A DNA stretch of 64,000 nt from Sphingomonas sp. LY54. GTDB taxonomy: Bacteria; Pseudomonadota; Alphaproteobacteria; Sphingomonadales; Sphingomonadaceae. The stretch is taken from assembly GCF_035594035.1 (NCBI RefSeq), contig NZ_CP141588.1, positions 62,001 through 126,000 on the forward strand, given 5' to 3'. The notes under the pieces were generated by a model. It did no database searches and was not told the origin of the DNA. It saw nothing but the letters and a program-made list of their open reading frames with translations. This document shows positions 9,611 through 19,423 of the stretch, piece by piece; the stretch's first letter is position 1; every line of letters begins with the position of its first letter. Position numbers and translations under genes: made by a program.

Positions 9611-10099
9611 ATGTTCACCTTCCTGCTCATCGTCCAGACGATCGTCGCCGCGGCGCTCGTCGCCGTCATCCTGATGCAGCGCAGCGAGGGCGGCGGCCTT
9701 GGCGTCGGCGGCAGCTCCTCAGGCCTGATGACGGCGCGCGGCGCGGCCGACTTCCTGACCCGCGCCACCGCCATCCTCGCCGTCCTGTTCGTGGTCCTTT
9801 CGATCGCGCTCGCCGGCCTCGCCACCGTCGCGACGTCGAACAGCACGATCGACACCAGCCTCGCCAAGAGCCCGGCACAGCAGGCGCCGCTCGCCCCCGC
9901 CGGCACGCCGCCGACGGTCGATCCGCTCGCCGGCGCGGCCGCGCAGGTTCCGGCCGCCAACGGCACGGCGCCCGCGGCGGGTGTCCCGCTCGCCCCGGTC
10001 GGCGGCGCTCCGGCCAAGGTCGCTCCGGCCCTGGCCCAGCCCAAGGCCGAAGGCACCACCCCGCTGCGCACTCCGGCAGACGACCGCGAGTCCAACTAG
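9611..10099 (+). CDS. secG: Protein translocase subunit SecG
   Basis: 162 residues. The SecG core is two membrane helices joined by a Gly/Ser-rich loop: LLIVQTIVAAALVAVILMQ, then SEGGGLGVGGSSSGLM, then TAILAVLFVVLSIALAGL. It supports SecYEG-driven export. The C-terminal 75 residues are an Ala/Pro-rich disordered extension typical of alphaproteobacteria. It lies between tpiA and pyrG, a conserved order. Confidence 0.95.
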   Translation: MFTFLLIVQTIVAAALVAVILMQRSEGGGLGVGGSSSGLMTARGAADFLTRATAILAVLFVVLSIALAGLATVATSNSTIDTSLAKSPAQQAPLAPAGTPPTVDPLAGAAAQVPAANGTAPAAGVPLAPVGGAPAKVAPALAQPKAEGTTPLRTPADDRESN

Positions 10100-10195
10100 G
10101 CGCGGGGCGGCAACGCCCATTCACCTAAAAAATAACGCCGCCGGTGATTCGGCGGCTTGCCCAAACGCGTATCGAAGCCCTACGAGGATAGCCCC

Positions 10196-11845
10196 ATGGC
10201 GCGGTTCATTTTTATCACCGGCGGCGTGGTCTCCTCGCTCGGCAAAGGTCTCATGGCAGCCTCTCTGGCCGCCCTCCTGCAGGCGCGGGGCTACAAGGTC
10301 CGCATCCGCAAGTTCGATCCCTATCTCAACGTCGATCCCGGCACGATGTCGCCCTATCAGCATGGCGAGGTCTACGTCACCGACGACGGCGCCGAGACCG
10401 ACCTCGATCTCGGCCATTACGAGCGCTACACCGGCGTCGCCGCGCGCCAGGCCGACAACATCACCACCGGCCGCATCTATCGCGACATCATCGCCAAGGA
10501 ACGCCGCGGCGACTATCTCGGCGCGACCGTCCAGGTCATCCCGCACGTCACCAACGAGATCAAGGATTTCGCGCTGGCCGACACCGGCGACCTCGATTTC
10601 CTTATCTGCGAGATCGGCGGCACCGTCGGCGACATCGAGAGCCTGCCGTTCATCGAGGCGATCCGCCAGCTGCGCAACGATCTCGGCACGAACGAGCAGG
10701 GCCAAAAGCGCACTGTCTCAATCCACACCACCCTGGTCCCCTATATCGCCGCGGCCGGCGAGCTGAAGACCAAGCCGACCCAGCATTCGGTCCGCGACCT
10801 CACCAGCCTCGGCATCCAGCCCGATGTCCTGCTCTGCCGCGTCGACCGGCCCTTGCCGGACGGCGAGCGCGCCAAGATCGCGCAATTCTGCAACGTGCGG
10901 AAGGAAGCGGTTATCCCGGCGCTGGACGCCAAGAGCATCTACGCCGTGCCGCTCCAATATCATCGCGAGGGCCTCGACGCCGAAGTGCTGCGCGCCTTCG
11001 GCATCATGGACGCGCCGGCGCCCGATCTCGCCCGTTGGGACGACATCATGGACCGCCAGGACAATCCCGAGGGCGAGGTCACGATCGGCGTGGTCGGCAA
11101 ATATGTCGGCCTACCCGACGCCTACAAGTCGCTGACCGAGGCGCTCGTCCATGGCGGCCTCGCCAACCGGGTGAAGGTCAACATCAAGTGGCTCGACGCC
11201 GAGCTGTTCGAGCATCCCGAATCCGATCTCGCGAGCCAATTGGAGCCGATGCACGCCATCTTGGTTCCCGGCGGCTTCGGCGAGCGCGGCAGCGAGGGCA
11301 AGATCGCCTCGGTCCGGTTCGCGCGCGAGCGCAAGGTGCCCTTCTTCGGCATCTGCCTCGGCATGCAGATGGCCTGCATCGAGGGCGCCCGCAACACGGC
11401 CGGCCTCGCCAGGGCGAGCACCACCGAATTCGGCGAGACCGAGGAGCCCGTCGTCGGCCTCATCACCGAATGGATGGGCAAGGAAGGCCTCGAGAAGCGC
11501 GCTCAGGGCGGCGATCTTGGCGGCACGATGCGGCTCGGCGCCTATGAGGCGAAACTCTCGCCCAACAGCCACGTCGCCTCGATCTACGGCACCGGCGCGA
11601 TCAGCGAGCGCCACCGCCACCGTTACGAGGTCAACGCCCATTATATGCCGGCGCTCGAGGAAGGCGGCCTGATCTTCTCGGGCATGAGCCCCGACGGCGC
11701 GCTCCCCGAGATCGTCGAGCGCCCCGACCACCCCTGGTTCGTCGGCGTCCAGTTCCACCCGGAACTGAAGAGCAAGCCGTTCGAGCCGCATCCTCTGTTC
11801 GCCAGTTTCATCGAAGCGGCGGTCAAGCAGAGTCGGCTCGTCTAG
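10196..11845 (+). CDS. pyrG: CTP synthase
   Basis: 549 residues from ATG 10196 ([18 protein letters not shown]). The N-terminal amidoligase domain converts UTP to CTP with ATP (P-loop-like [36 protein letters not shown]). The C-terminal class I glutaminase supplies ammonia (nucleophile Cys in [15 protein letters not shown] near the end). Last step of pyrimidine nucleotide synthesis. Full length. Confidence 0.98.
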   Translation: MARFIFITGGVVSSLGKGLMAASLAALLQARGYKVRIRKFDPYLNVDPGTMSPYQHGEVYVTDDGAETDLDLGHYERYTGVAARQADNITTGRIYRDIIAKERRGDYLGATVQVIPHVTNEIKDFALADTGDLDFLICEIGGTVGDIESLPFIEAIRQLRNDLGTNEQGQKRTVSIHTTLVPYIAAAGELKTKPTQHSVRDLTSLGIQPDVLLCRVDRPLPDGERAKIAQFCNVRKEAVIPALDAKSIYAVPLQYHREGLDAEVLRAFGIMDAPAPDLARWDDIMDRQDNPEGEVTIGVVGKYVGLPDAYKSLTEALVHGGLANRVKVNIKWLDAELFEHPESDLASQLEPMHAILVPGGFGERGSEGKIASVRFARERKVPFFGICLGMQMACIEGARNTAGLARASTTEFGETEEPVVGLITEWMGKEGLEKRAQGGDLGGTMRLGAYEAKLSPNSHVASIYGTGAISERHRHRYEVNAHYMPALEEGGLIFSGMSPDGALPEIVERPDHPWFVGVQFHPELKSKPFEPHPLFASFIEAAVKQSRLV

Positions 11846-12136
11846 TCCGCCCGGCGGCAGCGACGCGAGCGCGACGCGATCGCGAGCAGCCGCCGGAGAG
11901 GGACGCCGACCGGACGGCGGGGCGGCTGGAAGACCAGCCGAACCCGTCCGACGTCACGGCCGCCCGTGACGTCCAGTCCGCCCCGCACCCCAGTCCGTCA
12001 TTGCGAGGCGCGTCAGCGCCGCGGCAATCCAGCCTGACCGCGTCGTCCGCTGGATTGCTTCGCTACGCTCGCAATGACGGTGGAGGCGGATGCAACTTTC
12101 CGTGGCGGCAATCCAGTCCGTAGAGGCCCGCAAACG
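11846..12136. repeat. Intergenic stretch with a REP-like palindrome
   Basis: No gene is seen. A long imperfect palindrome lies at 11996-12081: CCGTCATTGCGAGGCGCG...GGCAATCCAG on the left and CTGGATTGC...CGCTCGCAATGACGG on the right. A further half copy (GGCGGCAATCCAG) is at 12101-12113. It sits between convergent genes and could also end transcription. Confidence 0.7.
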
Positions 12137-12919
12137 TCACTCGATCATCACGCCGACCACCCGCCAGGCGCCGTCCTCGCGATCGAGGGTGACCGTCTCG
12201 ATCGCCTCGGGCTTGTTGGCGTAGCGCGTACGGAATTTCACCACATCGTAGCCGTGGGGCGGGGCGGGAAGATTCTCGTGGCTGACGAAGGTCCGGGAGA
12301 TCATCGCGCCCAGCGGCGCGCGCGCCTGCAGCGACACGTCGGTCCAGACCTGGACGGTGTTGGCCTTCTGGAACGACGCGCCGGTCGCGCGATAGCTTTC
12401 GTCCCAGCGACCCTGATCGAGGAGGGTCAGCCATTGCCGCGCCGAATCCACCACCTCCGAACGGGCGGGAGCGGGGGCAACCGTCGGGGTCGGCGCCGGG
12501 CCGGGAGCGGCCTGGGGCAAGGCGGCGAGCGCGAGAAGGCCAAGGGCAAGGGTCATGAGCAGCACTCCGATGACGATCCAGGAGCGGCGGTTGCGCGGCC
12601 CCACGCCGCTGACCGGCGCGCCTTCCTGATCCCTCCGCGGCGCTGCTGCGTCATCCCCGATTTGTGCGTCCCCAAGCGAATAGGGGGTCGGCGAGCCGGG
12701 ATCGCCGCCTTCGGCCTGCAGCAGCAGGCGTGCCGCCTCGCGACTGCTCGAAACCGCCATCTTGCGCCGGGCGTCGCGCAGCCGTTCGTTGATCGTGTGC
12801 ACCGAGAGCCCGAAGCTGCGCGCGATCGACTTCGCGTCGTGGCCGCGCACGATCAGGCGAAGCGTCTCCTTCTCCTTCTCGGTCAGCGCCCAGAGAGCGT
12901 CGTTCGCCCGCATGCTCAT
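12137..12919 (-). CDS. Membrane-anchored LuxR-type regulator with DUF4019-like domain
   Basis: 260 residues. Residues 8-68 are a LuxR/GerE helix-turn-helix (LTEKEKETLRLIVRGHDAKS...FGLSVHTINERLRDARRKM). A linker leads to one membrane helix (WIVIGVLLMTLALGLLALAAL, about 112-132), and the C-terminal 110 residues resemble DUF4019 (SARQWLTLLDQGRWDESYRATGASF...WRVVGVMIE). DNA binding and an extracytoplasmic domain in one chain suggest a one-component transmembrane sensor. Ligand and targets are unknown. Confidence 0.8.
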   Translation of the reverse strand: MSMRANDALWALTEKEKETLRLIVRGHDAKSIARSFGLSVHTINERLRDARRKMAVSSSREAARLLLQAEGGDPGSPTPYSLGDAQIGDDAAAPRRDQEGAPVSGVGPRNRRSWIVIGVLLMTLALGLLALAALPQAAPGPAPTPTVAPAPARSEVVDSARQWLTLLDQGRWDESYRATGASFQKANTVQVWTDVSLQARAPLGAMISRTFVSHENLPAPPHGYDVVKFRTRYANKPEAIETVTLDREDGAWRVVGVMIE

Positions 12920-13044
12920 CCCTCCGCCGCTTAAGCCGCGCGCGCAGGCGCAGCTACCCCGAAAAATTCGTAGCTCAGGGCATGGCGGGATGCCGCGCCG
13001 GTCTGTTGTTGATCACCAGTTCCGTCCGGATGTTTTGCGTCGAC

Positions 13045-14637
13045 CTAACTGTGCCGACCATCCAGAAGAAACGTCCGTTGGCGCCTCACCGCCGCGAAGA
13101 CCGCGGCCAGGAGAAGTAGCAGCACACCGCCGCCGAACCAGTAGCGAGCGAATTTGCTGCGATCAGAGTCTTCAGCTTGGAAGTTCGACCACGTCACCTG
13201 GAAGGGGACCAGGTCCGGCACCGTGGCGGCATCGCCGATCCGCAGGTCGAGTCGACGCTCGGCATTGGTGGCACTCACCTGGAGGGGCACTCGCTCGGCG
13301 ATCAGCTCACCATTAGAGCGGATATCGCCGAGCGCGAATGCTACGACGTCCGACTTCATCGGAGGCGTCCCTTGCAGTCCGATACCGCTGCGCCCTTCGT
13401 GCCACTCGCCATACCCAACCCCGTACCAGGTGGTGAAGCGCCCTGCTGGATCGGCGATCATCAGCTGAGTTGCGCTGATCTCATAAGTACGACCATTTGA
13501 AGTGACAGTGGCCGTCAGATCGATGCTGTCGTGCGGCGGCAGCGGCGTTCGATGGGTGTTGCGATTGGCAACCGTCATTTGCAGGTTGGCAAGCTGAGAG
13601 TTGGAGCCGTTCAAGCCAGCAGGAGCGATCGTCGCCGGACCGGTGGACGTGACCGTCACCTGGTTTGCCTCGGGACCCAGATCTTCCGCTTTGGCGGCTC
13701 CCAGGATGATTAGCCCCGCGGCTGCCGCCATACCGCCCATGATCGTGGTCCGGGTGAAGGGGGATTCGCGATCGTCGTGCAGCCATCCGGACGCAAACCA
13801 GTAACCGATGCCCGCAATGATGGCTGTGAGGGGAAGCATCGCCATGAACTCCTCACGATAGGAGAGCCAATGGACTTCTGCCGGCGGCGAGTCTCCCGCC
13901 AGCAGCCGGGCAGGCTCGCTCGGCAGGCCAACGGGTCCAAGGTAATGACTGTATGTGGTCAGCAGGAAGGCAAGGAGGATGCCGCCCGCTATCGCGGACC
14001 GCTTGTCGTTCCCGGCGAGCATCCACCAGGCAAGGGCGAACGGCGTTGCGACGGCGATGCGCATCACGAACCAGGTGAGACCCGGAAATTCCTGGAACAT
14101 GAGAGCCTGGATGAGTCCCGTGACTAGGACGATCGCCGTCGAGACAGCGAGAGCGGCAAGGCCGATCGCGCCCAATGATCGGCCGGAACTCGCCTCCATG
14201 GTGTGGCGACGGGCCCACAGCCACATCGCGCCGAGGTAACCCATATAATAAACAGCGAGGTGGACAGGCAGGCCGGTTATCCAGGTGCGTTCGAGATCAA
14301 GCCATTCGGGGTGCGACGGCAGGCCGATTGGGGATAAGGACCAGTAATAAGTCGTCAGCAACAGCACGTGCACCGCGGTGATGAGCGCCCCCCTGCCGAT
14401 GCCGATCCCGAACAGCATGGTTCCTATGCCGAACACCGTCGCCATGAGCAGCGGGTCGGTCACCCAGTAGGTCCAATAGGGGTCGTTTCCCCAGAACATG
14501 GCATGGGCAATGGCGGCATCGAGGAATATCGCCAGAGCCGACGCGAGCGCTGTGAACTTCACCACATCTGAAAGGCTATTGGCCTGATAAGGCGAGGCGG
14601 TCCGGAATTCACCGACGTCCCGTGTGCGCACTAGCAT
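13045..14637 (-). CDS. Large polytopic membrane protein of unknown function
   Basis: 530 residues from ATG 14635-14637, with a TTGAGGAGC ribosome-binding site. About eight or nine hydrophobic helices cover residues 25-330. A roughly 170-residue beta-rich domain follows (about 340-490), and a last helix near the C-terminus (FGGGVLLLLLAAVFAAV) ends in a short basic tail. Several conserved-looking Trp/His/Asp clusters lie in the membrane part (MFWGNDPYWTYW, SPIGLPSHPEW, GPVGLPSEPARL). The LP..P repeats suggest an internally duplicated unit. I do not recognise the family. Confidence 0.75.
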   Translation of the reverse strand: MLVRTRDVGEFRTASPYQANSLSDVVKFTALASALAIFLDAAIAHAMFWGNDPYWTYWVTDPLLMATVFGIGTMLFGIGIGRGALITAVHVLLLTTYYWSLSPIGLPSHPEWLDLERTWITGLPVHLAVYYMGYLGAMWLWARRHTMEASSGRSLGAIGLAALAVSTAIVLVTGLIQALMFQEFPGLTWFVMRIAVATPFALAWWMLAGNDKRSAIAGGILLAFLLTTYSHYLGPVGLPSEPARLLAGDSPPAEVHWLSYREEFMAMLPLTAIIAGIGYWFASGWLHDDRESPFTRTTIMGGMAAAAGLIILGAAKAEDLGPEANQVTVTSTGPATIAPAGLNGSNSQLANLQMTVANRNTHRTPLPPHDSIDLTATVTSNGRTYEISATQLMIADPAGRFTTWYGVGYGEWHEGRSGIGLQGTPPMKSDVVAFALGDIRSNGELIAERVPLQVSATNAERRLDLRIGDAATVPDLVPFQVTWSNFQAEDSDRSKFARYWFGGGVLLLLLAAVFAAVRRQRTFLLDGRHS

Positions 14638-14819
14638 GGCATGCTCCTCAAGGGTCGCAGCACTTCGAGGCGCCATGGCATCGGCCGAGACGCCGGTGCA
14701 TGCGCCCGTCTCTCCTAAATGCATCGTATTACGATATGTTCCGCAGTGAAACCAGTGGCGCGCGCTCTGCGCCTGATGTCCATCAGCGGCCGATAGCAGG
14801 AAGTGTAGCGCCACTCAGC

Positions 14820-15266
14820 CTAAGGCTGCGACTGGTAGGTTGAGGGCCGCTTCTGCGCCACCATCGGGAAGGTTTCGCCTCCGTGGTAGGTTACGGTTCC
14901 GCACATGAAGTCGCCCTTGGCCGACAGTCTTCCATCGAACAGGACGTCGCCTTCGCGGGACGCGACGACCATATGGACGCTCTTGCCGTTCAGGGTGATC
15001 CTGCGCAGGACAACGGGCGCGGTCCTCGCCGGCGCCAGCGATCCGCCATAATCAGCGCCGACGAAGCCAATCGACATGAGGCCGAAGCTGGGCGTTCCGC
15101 GCGGCACCATCAGGAAATCCCAAAGGCCGTGAAGGTTCGGGGCCTCGGCGCCCGCCGTCGCGGCTCCCGCGTCGCAGCTCACCGCGATCGGCGTGGCAGG
15201 CCGTGCATCCGGTGCTGCAGGGGCAGTGATGGCGGCGGCCAGGGCAAAAGTCCTTAAGCATGTCAT
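14820..15266 (-). CDS. Small secreted protein of unknown function
   Basis: About 148 residues from MTCLRTFALAAAI; the ATG two codons upstream (15272) is possible, but the GGAG site is better spaced for 15266. A signal peptide is followed by a compact beta-rich body with two Cys (VSCDAG, DFMCGTV). Divergent from the LytTR regulator gene with about 130 bases between starts, so the regulator may act on it. Confidence 0.65.
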   Translation of the reverse strand: MTCLRTFALAAAITAPAAPDARPATPIAVSCDAGAATAGAEAPNLHGLWDFLMVPRGTPSFGLMSIGFVGADYGGSLAPARTAPVVLRRITLNGKSVHMVVASREGDVLFDGRLSAKGDFMCGTVTYHGGETFPMVAQKRPSTYQSQP

Positions 15267-15396
15267 CTTCATTTCTCCATCTTGGCCGAGCGTTGGGGCG
15301 CGGTCGCGCCGGCGGCGACGACATCCTCCTGTCACCGCCGCATCGACAAGCCGGGATTTCGCCAATAGCTTCCGCTTTTTCGCCAATGTGGAAAGC

Positions 15397-16245
15397 ATGC
15401 AGTTCACGCAGCGCCAACGGCCTTTGTGGGGGAGATGGAGGCCGTTGCTGGCCGCGATACCGGTCGGCCTGCTCCTCGGCTTCCTCGGTCCTTTCGGCTC
15501 CTACCCGGCCTATCCGACCGGGACCCGCTACGCCTTCTGGCTGGGGCTCACAGCGGCCGGCGCAGTAGCCGTGGTCGCAGCGGATGCCATGCTGCCCGCC
15601 ACGCGGCTTCGCACGGGCGCGAGCCGGATCGGAGCCCTCGCTTTGGTCTCCGCCTTGCCAATGACCTTCGTCGTGGCCTGGACCATGTCGCTCCTCCAGC
15701 CGGGCCGGGTCTTCGCGCCCCAGCAATTGCCGGCCCTGTTCGCGGCGGTCGCGGCCGTTCAGCTGCTAGTCGTCTATGCGACGACCACCGCCTCGCCCAA
15801 GGTCGGGGACGGGGAGGCGCCGGGCTTGGCTTCGACTTTCCCGGAATCGGGAAATGAGGCGGTCCCGGCCTTTCCGTCCGCTTTGCTCAACCGGCTGCCG
15901 CCGGAAGTCGGCAGCGATATCCTCGCTCTCGAGACGGAGGATCACTATCTTCGCGTACATGCGCTCGGAGGCAGCGCCCTGATCCTGATGCGGATGGCCG
16001 ATGCGGTCGCCTTGCTCGACCCGCGGCTGGGAGCGCAGGTCCATCGCCGCTGGTGGGTCGCCGAGGCGGCGGTTGAAGGCATGCGGACGGAGGGGCAGAA
16101 GCTCTCCCTCTGCCTGATCGACAAAAGCCTGGTGCCGGTCGGCAGGACCTTCTCCGCAGCCGTCAAAGCAAGGCTTGCCCATGCTCGCACCATCGGCGCG
16201 TCCGCTTCCGACCGCGGTGATGCACCCTCCGTCGGCAGCGCCTAG
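15397..16245 (+). CDS. LytTR-family transcription regulator with membrane N-terminus
   Basis: 282 residues from ATG 15397. Four hydrophobic helices (residues about 15-125) are followed by a LytTR DNA-binding domain at about 165-265: DILALETEDHYLRVHALGGSA...RRWWVAEAAVEGM. This layout is common in sphingomonads. LytTR domains bind DNA through beta-strand loops rather than a helix-turn-helix. The membrane part presumably senses a signal; the target is unknown, perhaps the divergent secreted-protein gene. Confidence 0.85.
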   Translation: MQFTQRQRPLWGRWRPLLAAIPVGLLLGFLGPFGSYPAYPTGTRYAFWLGLTAAGAVAVVAADAMLPATRLRTGASRIGALALVSALPMTFVVAWTMSLLQPGRVFAPQQLPALFAAVAAVQLLVVYATTTASPKVGDGEAPGLASTFPESGNEAVPAFPSALLNRLPPEVGSDILALETEDHYLRVHALGGSALILMRMADAVALLDPRLGAQVHRRWWVAEAAVEGMRTEGQKLSLCLIDKSLVPVGRTFSAAVKARLAHARTIGASASDRGDAPSVGSA

Positions 16246-16277
16246 AGCACTGAAGGAACGGCTTGAATCGCCACCAC

Positions 16278-16355
16278 CCGTTCGCCCTGAGCCTGTCGAA
16301 GGGCTTTCTTCTTGCTCTCTAAGGACAAGGGCTTCGACAAGCTCAGCCCGAACGG
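16278..16355. repeat. Interspersed inverted repeat
   Basis: The left arm CCGTTCGCCCTGAGCCTGTC at 16278-16297 continues with GAAGGGC and is complementary to GCTTCGACAAGCTCAGCCCG at 16331-16350 and on to 16355. The arms match widely scattered sphingomonad intergenic repeats. The hairpin may end transcription after the LytTR gene. Confidence 0.75.
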
Positions 16356-16613
16356 TTGCGGGTGCAGCGGATCGACCCATGCTCTAGCTGCGGCTCGCCT
16401 CGTCCAAAAAACAACTTTCCTACACGGCCCCATCTGTGATCCATGCTGCCGGATGGACGCGCAACACCGCGAGTCGCTTCCGGGGATCGCTCGCTGGCCC
16501 GTGCGCCGCGCTCCGACCCCCGTCGCGCCAACCGCGCGCACGCGCATTGGTGTGAACTTTGTGAACTTAGCCGATCGCCGAGCGCGGATTTCCGCCATTT
16601 CCGGGAAACGCCC

Positions 16614-17162
16614 GTGGCGCGCCTGATCCTGTTCAACAAGCCGTTCGACGTGCTCTCGCAATTCACCGACCGGGGCACGGAGACGCCGCGCGCCACCTTG
16701 TCGGACTATATCGACCTGCCCGGCGTCTATCCCGCCGGCCGGCTCGACCGCGACAGCGAGGGGCTGCTCCTGCTCACCGACGACGGAAGGCTACAGGCGC
16801 GGATCGCCGATCCGAAGTTCAAGCTCGCCAAGACCTATCTCGTCCAGGTCGAGGGCGATCCCGACGAGTCCGGCCTCGAGCCGCTGCGGCGCGGGGTGCG
16901 GCTGAAGGACGGCGTCACCCGCCCGGCCGAGGCCGAGCGCATCGCCGATCCGGCGCTCTGGCCGCGCGATCCGCCGGTGCGCTTCCGCAAGAGCGTGCCC
17001 GATGGCTGGCTCAGGCTGACGATCCGCGAAGGCCGCAACCGGCAGGTGCGGCGGATGACGGCGGCGGCCGGCTATCCGACCTTGCGGCTGGTGCGGTGGC
17101 GCATCGGCGACTGGACGGTCCAAGGCCTGGAGCCGGGCGCGTGGAGGGAAGTGACGGCCTGA
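16614..17162 (+). CDS. rluE: RsuA/RluE-family pseudouridine synthase
   Basis: 182 residues from a GTG start at 16614 ([13 protein letters not shown]). The catalytic Asp is in [17 protein letters not shown], and the family C-terminus [11 protein letters not shown] is present. The protein has no N-terminal S4 domain, as in E. coli RluE (23S rRNA position 2457), so RluE is the best guess; the exact target base is inferred. It is convergent with the ribosomal oxygenase gene, two bases between stops. Confidence 0.85.
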   Translation: MARLILFNKPFDVLSQFTDRGTETPRATLSDYIDLPGVYPAGRLDRDSEGLLLLTDDGRLQARIADPKFKLAKTYLVQVEGDPDESGLEPLRRGVRLKDGVTRPAEAERIADPALWPRDPPVRFRKSVPDGWLRLTIREGRNRQVRRMTAAAGYPTLRLVRWRIGDWTVQGLEPGAWREVTA

Positions 17163-17164
17163 CC

Positions 17165-18310
17165 TCAGTCCTCGGCGTCGAAGCCGAGGCTGCCCTGGTC
17201 GACCAGGGCCGCGATCAGGGCCATCGCTTCGTCCGTTCCGATGAGATCGGGGCCGACCGGAATGCTGTCCTCGGCGCTGATCTGCGCGGCCAGCGCGGCG
17301 GTGTCGCCGGCGCATTCGAAGCAGCTTCCGTCGACGAACAGGAGGAGCGCATCGTCGGACTGGCGGATGAACGAGAAGCGGCTGGCAGGGTTGCGGGCGA
17401 GCGGCTCGCCCCCGGCGAGGCGCTCGCGCAAATCCTCGATGTCAGCCGGCGCTTCCGGCTGCCAGTCCCGGTCGGGATATTTGGGCTCGCTGCTGTAGCG
17501 GCCGAACCAGCGGGCGAAGGCGTCGCGGTCGCCCAGCGTTTCGGTGACCATGGCGTGTAGCCTGGCGATCGCATCGGCGGAAATCTCGCCCGGATTGTCC
17601 TGGGCCTGCAGGCCGGGGTCGGCGTAGCGGTCGTCTTCCGGCATCTCGGCGACAAGCTGCTCGCTCCAATGGTCGATCAGCTCGCCGCGCGAGGGGGCGC
17701 GGAAGCCGATCGAATAGGTCATGCAGTCGCCGACCGCGACGCCGTCATGGGCGATGCCGGGTGGGACGTAGAGGATGTCGCCGGGCTCGAGCACCCATTC
17801 GTCGGTGGCCTCGAACTCGGCGAGCAGGCGCAGATCGCCGTGCGGCAGCAGGGGCGTCGCTTCGTCGCAATGCGCGCCAATCCGCCAGCGCCTTTTGCCC
17901 AGGCCCTGGATGAGGAAGACGTCATATTGGTCGAAATGCGCGCCGACCCCGCCCTGGTCGGCGGCGTAGCTCACCATCACGTCGTCGATCCGCCAGTTGG
18001 GGACGAAGCGGAACGGCGCGAGCAAGGCGGCGACCTCGGGCACATAATGGTCGACCGCCTGGACGAGGAGGGTCCAGTTCTTGCGGCCGAGCTCGCCGAA
18101 GCGGTCTTCGGGGAAGGGGCCGTGCTCGAGCGTCAGCCCGCCGCGGCCCTGCGTGATCAGGCGCGATTCGACCTCCTCCTCGCAGGCGAGTCCGGCGAGT
18201 TCGTCGGGCTCGATCGGGTTGCGCCAATCCCCCCACGGATTGCGGATCAGCAGCGGCTTCTTCTGCCAATATTCGCGCAGGAAAGTGGCGGCGTCGAAAT
18301 CAATGTGCAT
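17165..18310 (-). CDS. roxA: JmjC/cupin ribosomal oxygenase, RoxA (YcfD)-like
   Basis: 381 residues from ATG 18308-18310. N-terminal JmjC-like double-stranded beta-helix with metal ligands in GAHFDQYDVFLIQ (His and Asp) and a downstream His in YVPPGIAHDG. The opening motif YWQKKPLLIRN is typical of YcfD, which hydroxylates an arginine of ribosomal protein L16 using Fe(II) and 2-oxoglutarate. The C-terminal half is helical (dimerisation and winged-helix in the family). Two translation-linked genes, this and rluE, meet tail to tail. Confidence 0.85.
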   Translation of the reverse strand: MHIDFDAATFLREYWQKKPLLIRNPWGDWRNPIEPDELAGLACEEEVESRLITQGRGGLTLEHGPFPEDRFGELGRKNWTLLVQAVDHYVPEVAALLAPFRFVPNWRIDDVMVSYAADQGGVGAHFDQYDVFLIQGLGKRRWRIGAHCDEATPLLPHGDLRLLAEFEATDEWVLEPGDILYVPPGIAHDGVAVGDCMTYSIGFRAPSRGELIDHWSEQLVAEMPEDDRYADPGLQAQDNPGEISADAIARLHAMVTETLGDRDAFARWFGRYSSEPKYPDRDWQPEAPADIEDLRERLAGGEPLARNPASRFSFIRQSDDALLLFVDGSCFECAGDTAALAAQISAEDSIPVGPDLIGTDEAMALIAALVDQGSLGFDAED

Positions 18311-18450
18311 GGGAACTCGCGACCGAGGGAGGGGGGGCGGATACGCCCTCCCTACCGGGTTCGGCGATAACATTCGACAGCGGCGGCAGGATTGTGCACG
18401 GCGCCGCGACGGCGCGCCCAGCAGCGGCCGGACTTCAGGAGTGACGCAAT

Positions 18451-19122
18451 ATGACCCCCCGCGAGCTGATCGATGTGGCGCAGGTGCCCGGCGGCGAGGA
18501 GTTGCGGCTGTTCCGGCGCGGCCGCGATTTCATGATCGTGCTCGGCCGCAACGAATTGATGAGCAGCCGCATGTCGGGCTCCGAAGAGGCGCTGGCAGTG
18601 ATGACCTGCGAGCGGCTCGGCGGGCGCAAGGCGCCGCATCTGCTGATCGGCGGCTACGGCATGGGCTTCACGTTGCGCGCGGCGCTGGCGGCCTTGGGGC
18701 GCGATGCCAAGGTGACGGTCGCCGAGCTGGTGCCCGAGATCGTGCGTTGGGCGCGCGGTCCTATGGCGGAGCTGGCGGCGGGATGCTTGGACGACAAGCG
18801 CGTCACCTTGGTCGAGGACGACGTCGCCGCTCTGATCGAGCAAGGGGAGGGCGCCTATGACGCGATCCTGCTCGACGTCGACAACGGTCCCGACGGCCTG
18901 TCGCGCGAGGGCAATGATCGGCTCTACTCGGCGGGGGGACTGTCGGCGGCGAAGGCGGCGCTGCGGCCGGGCGGGATTCTCGCCATCTGGTCGGCGGCGC
19001 CCGACGCGGCCTTTGCGCGGCGGCTGGCCAAGGCCGGCTTCTTGGTCGAGGAGGTCGGGGTGCGCGCGCGCAGCAACGGCAAGGGGCCGCGGCACGTCAT
19101 CTGGTTCGCGACCCGGCGCTGA
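18451..19122 (+). CDS. Spermidine synthase-like methyltransferase-fold protein
   Basis: 223 residues from ATG 18451 with a CAGGAG site 10 bases upstream. Rossmann fold: LLIGGYGMGFTLRAAL (glycine-rich loop), VTVAELVPEIV, AYDAILLDVDNGPDGL. The DNGP motif is usual in the spermidine-synthase-like group, which includes proteins of unproven substrate. The short N-terminus suggests it is not a classical SpeE. Function uncertain. Confidence 0.75.
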   Translation: MTPRELIDVAQVPGGEELRLFRRGRDFMIVLGRNELMSSRMSGSEEALAVMTCERLGGRKAPHLLIGGYGMGFTLRAALAALGRDAKVTVAELVPEIVRWARGPMAELAAGCLDDKRVTLVEDDVAALIEQGEGAYDAILLDVDNGPDGLSREGNDRLYSAGGLSAAKAALRPGGILAIWSAAPDAAFARRLAKAGFLVEEVGVRARSNGKGPRHVIWFATRR

Positions 19123-19158
19123 CCGGCCCCGGTCTGAGCGAGGCCGGCCGGGCGGGGT

Positions 19159-19368
19159 TTATTTGGCTGCGAACTGGCCGGCTTCGGCGCCGAAATGCTC
19201 CTTGGCGTGGGCGCGCGCGGCGGCCGCACTCTTGAAGCGCTCGTCCTGCATGGTCGCGGTGACGATCGGGTAATTTTGCGAATTGTAGCGCGTCTCGCGG
19301 ACGGTCAGGCGATATTCGCCGCTCTCGTCCTTGGCGATGAGGAACGGGCGAAGCGGAACTCTGGACAT
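19159..19368 (-). CDS. Small conserved hypothetical protein
   Basis: 69 residues from ATG 19366-19368 with a strong AAGGAGATTT site. Sequence MSRVPLRPFLIAKDESGEYR followed by basic and Ala-rich helical segments. No known domain. It lies downstream of a 46-residue gene and the csp-infA pair on the same strand but is separated from them by a terminator. Confidence 0.6.
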   Translation of the reverse strand: MSRVPLRPFLIAKDESGEYRLTVRETRYNSQNYPIVTATMQDERFKSAAAARAHAKEHFGAEAGQFAAK

Positions 19369-19391
19369 GGAAATCTCCTTGGGTTGCGATG

Positions 19392-19420
19392 AAAAAGGCG
19401 GCCCGTGCGGGCCGCCTTTA
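19392..19420 (-). terminator. Rho-independent terminator
   Basis: A 12-bp stem (AAAGGCGGCCCG at 19394-19405 with CGGGCCGCCTTT at 19408-19419), which on the - strand is followed by a T run (19392-19396). It ends the transcript from the csp/infA side and precedes the 69-residue gene. Confidence 0.85.
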
Positions 19421-19423
19421 CGG

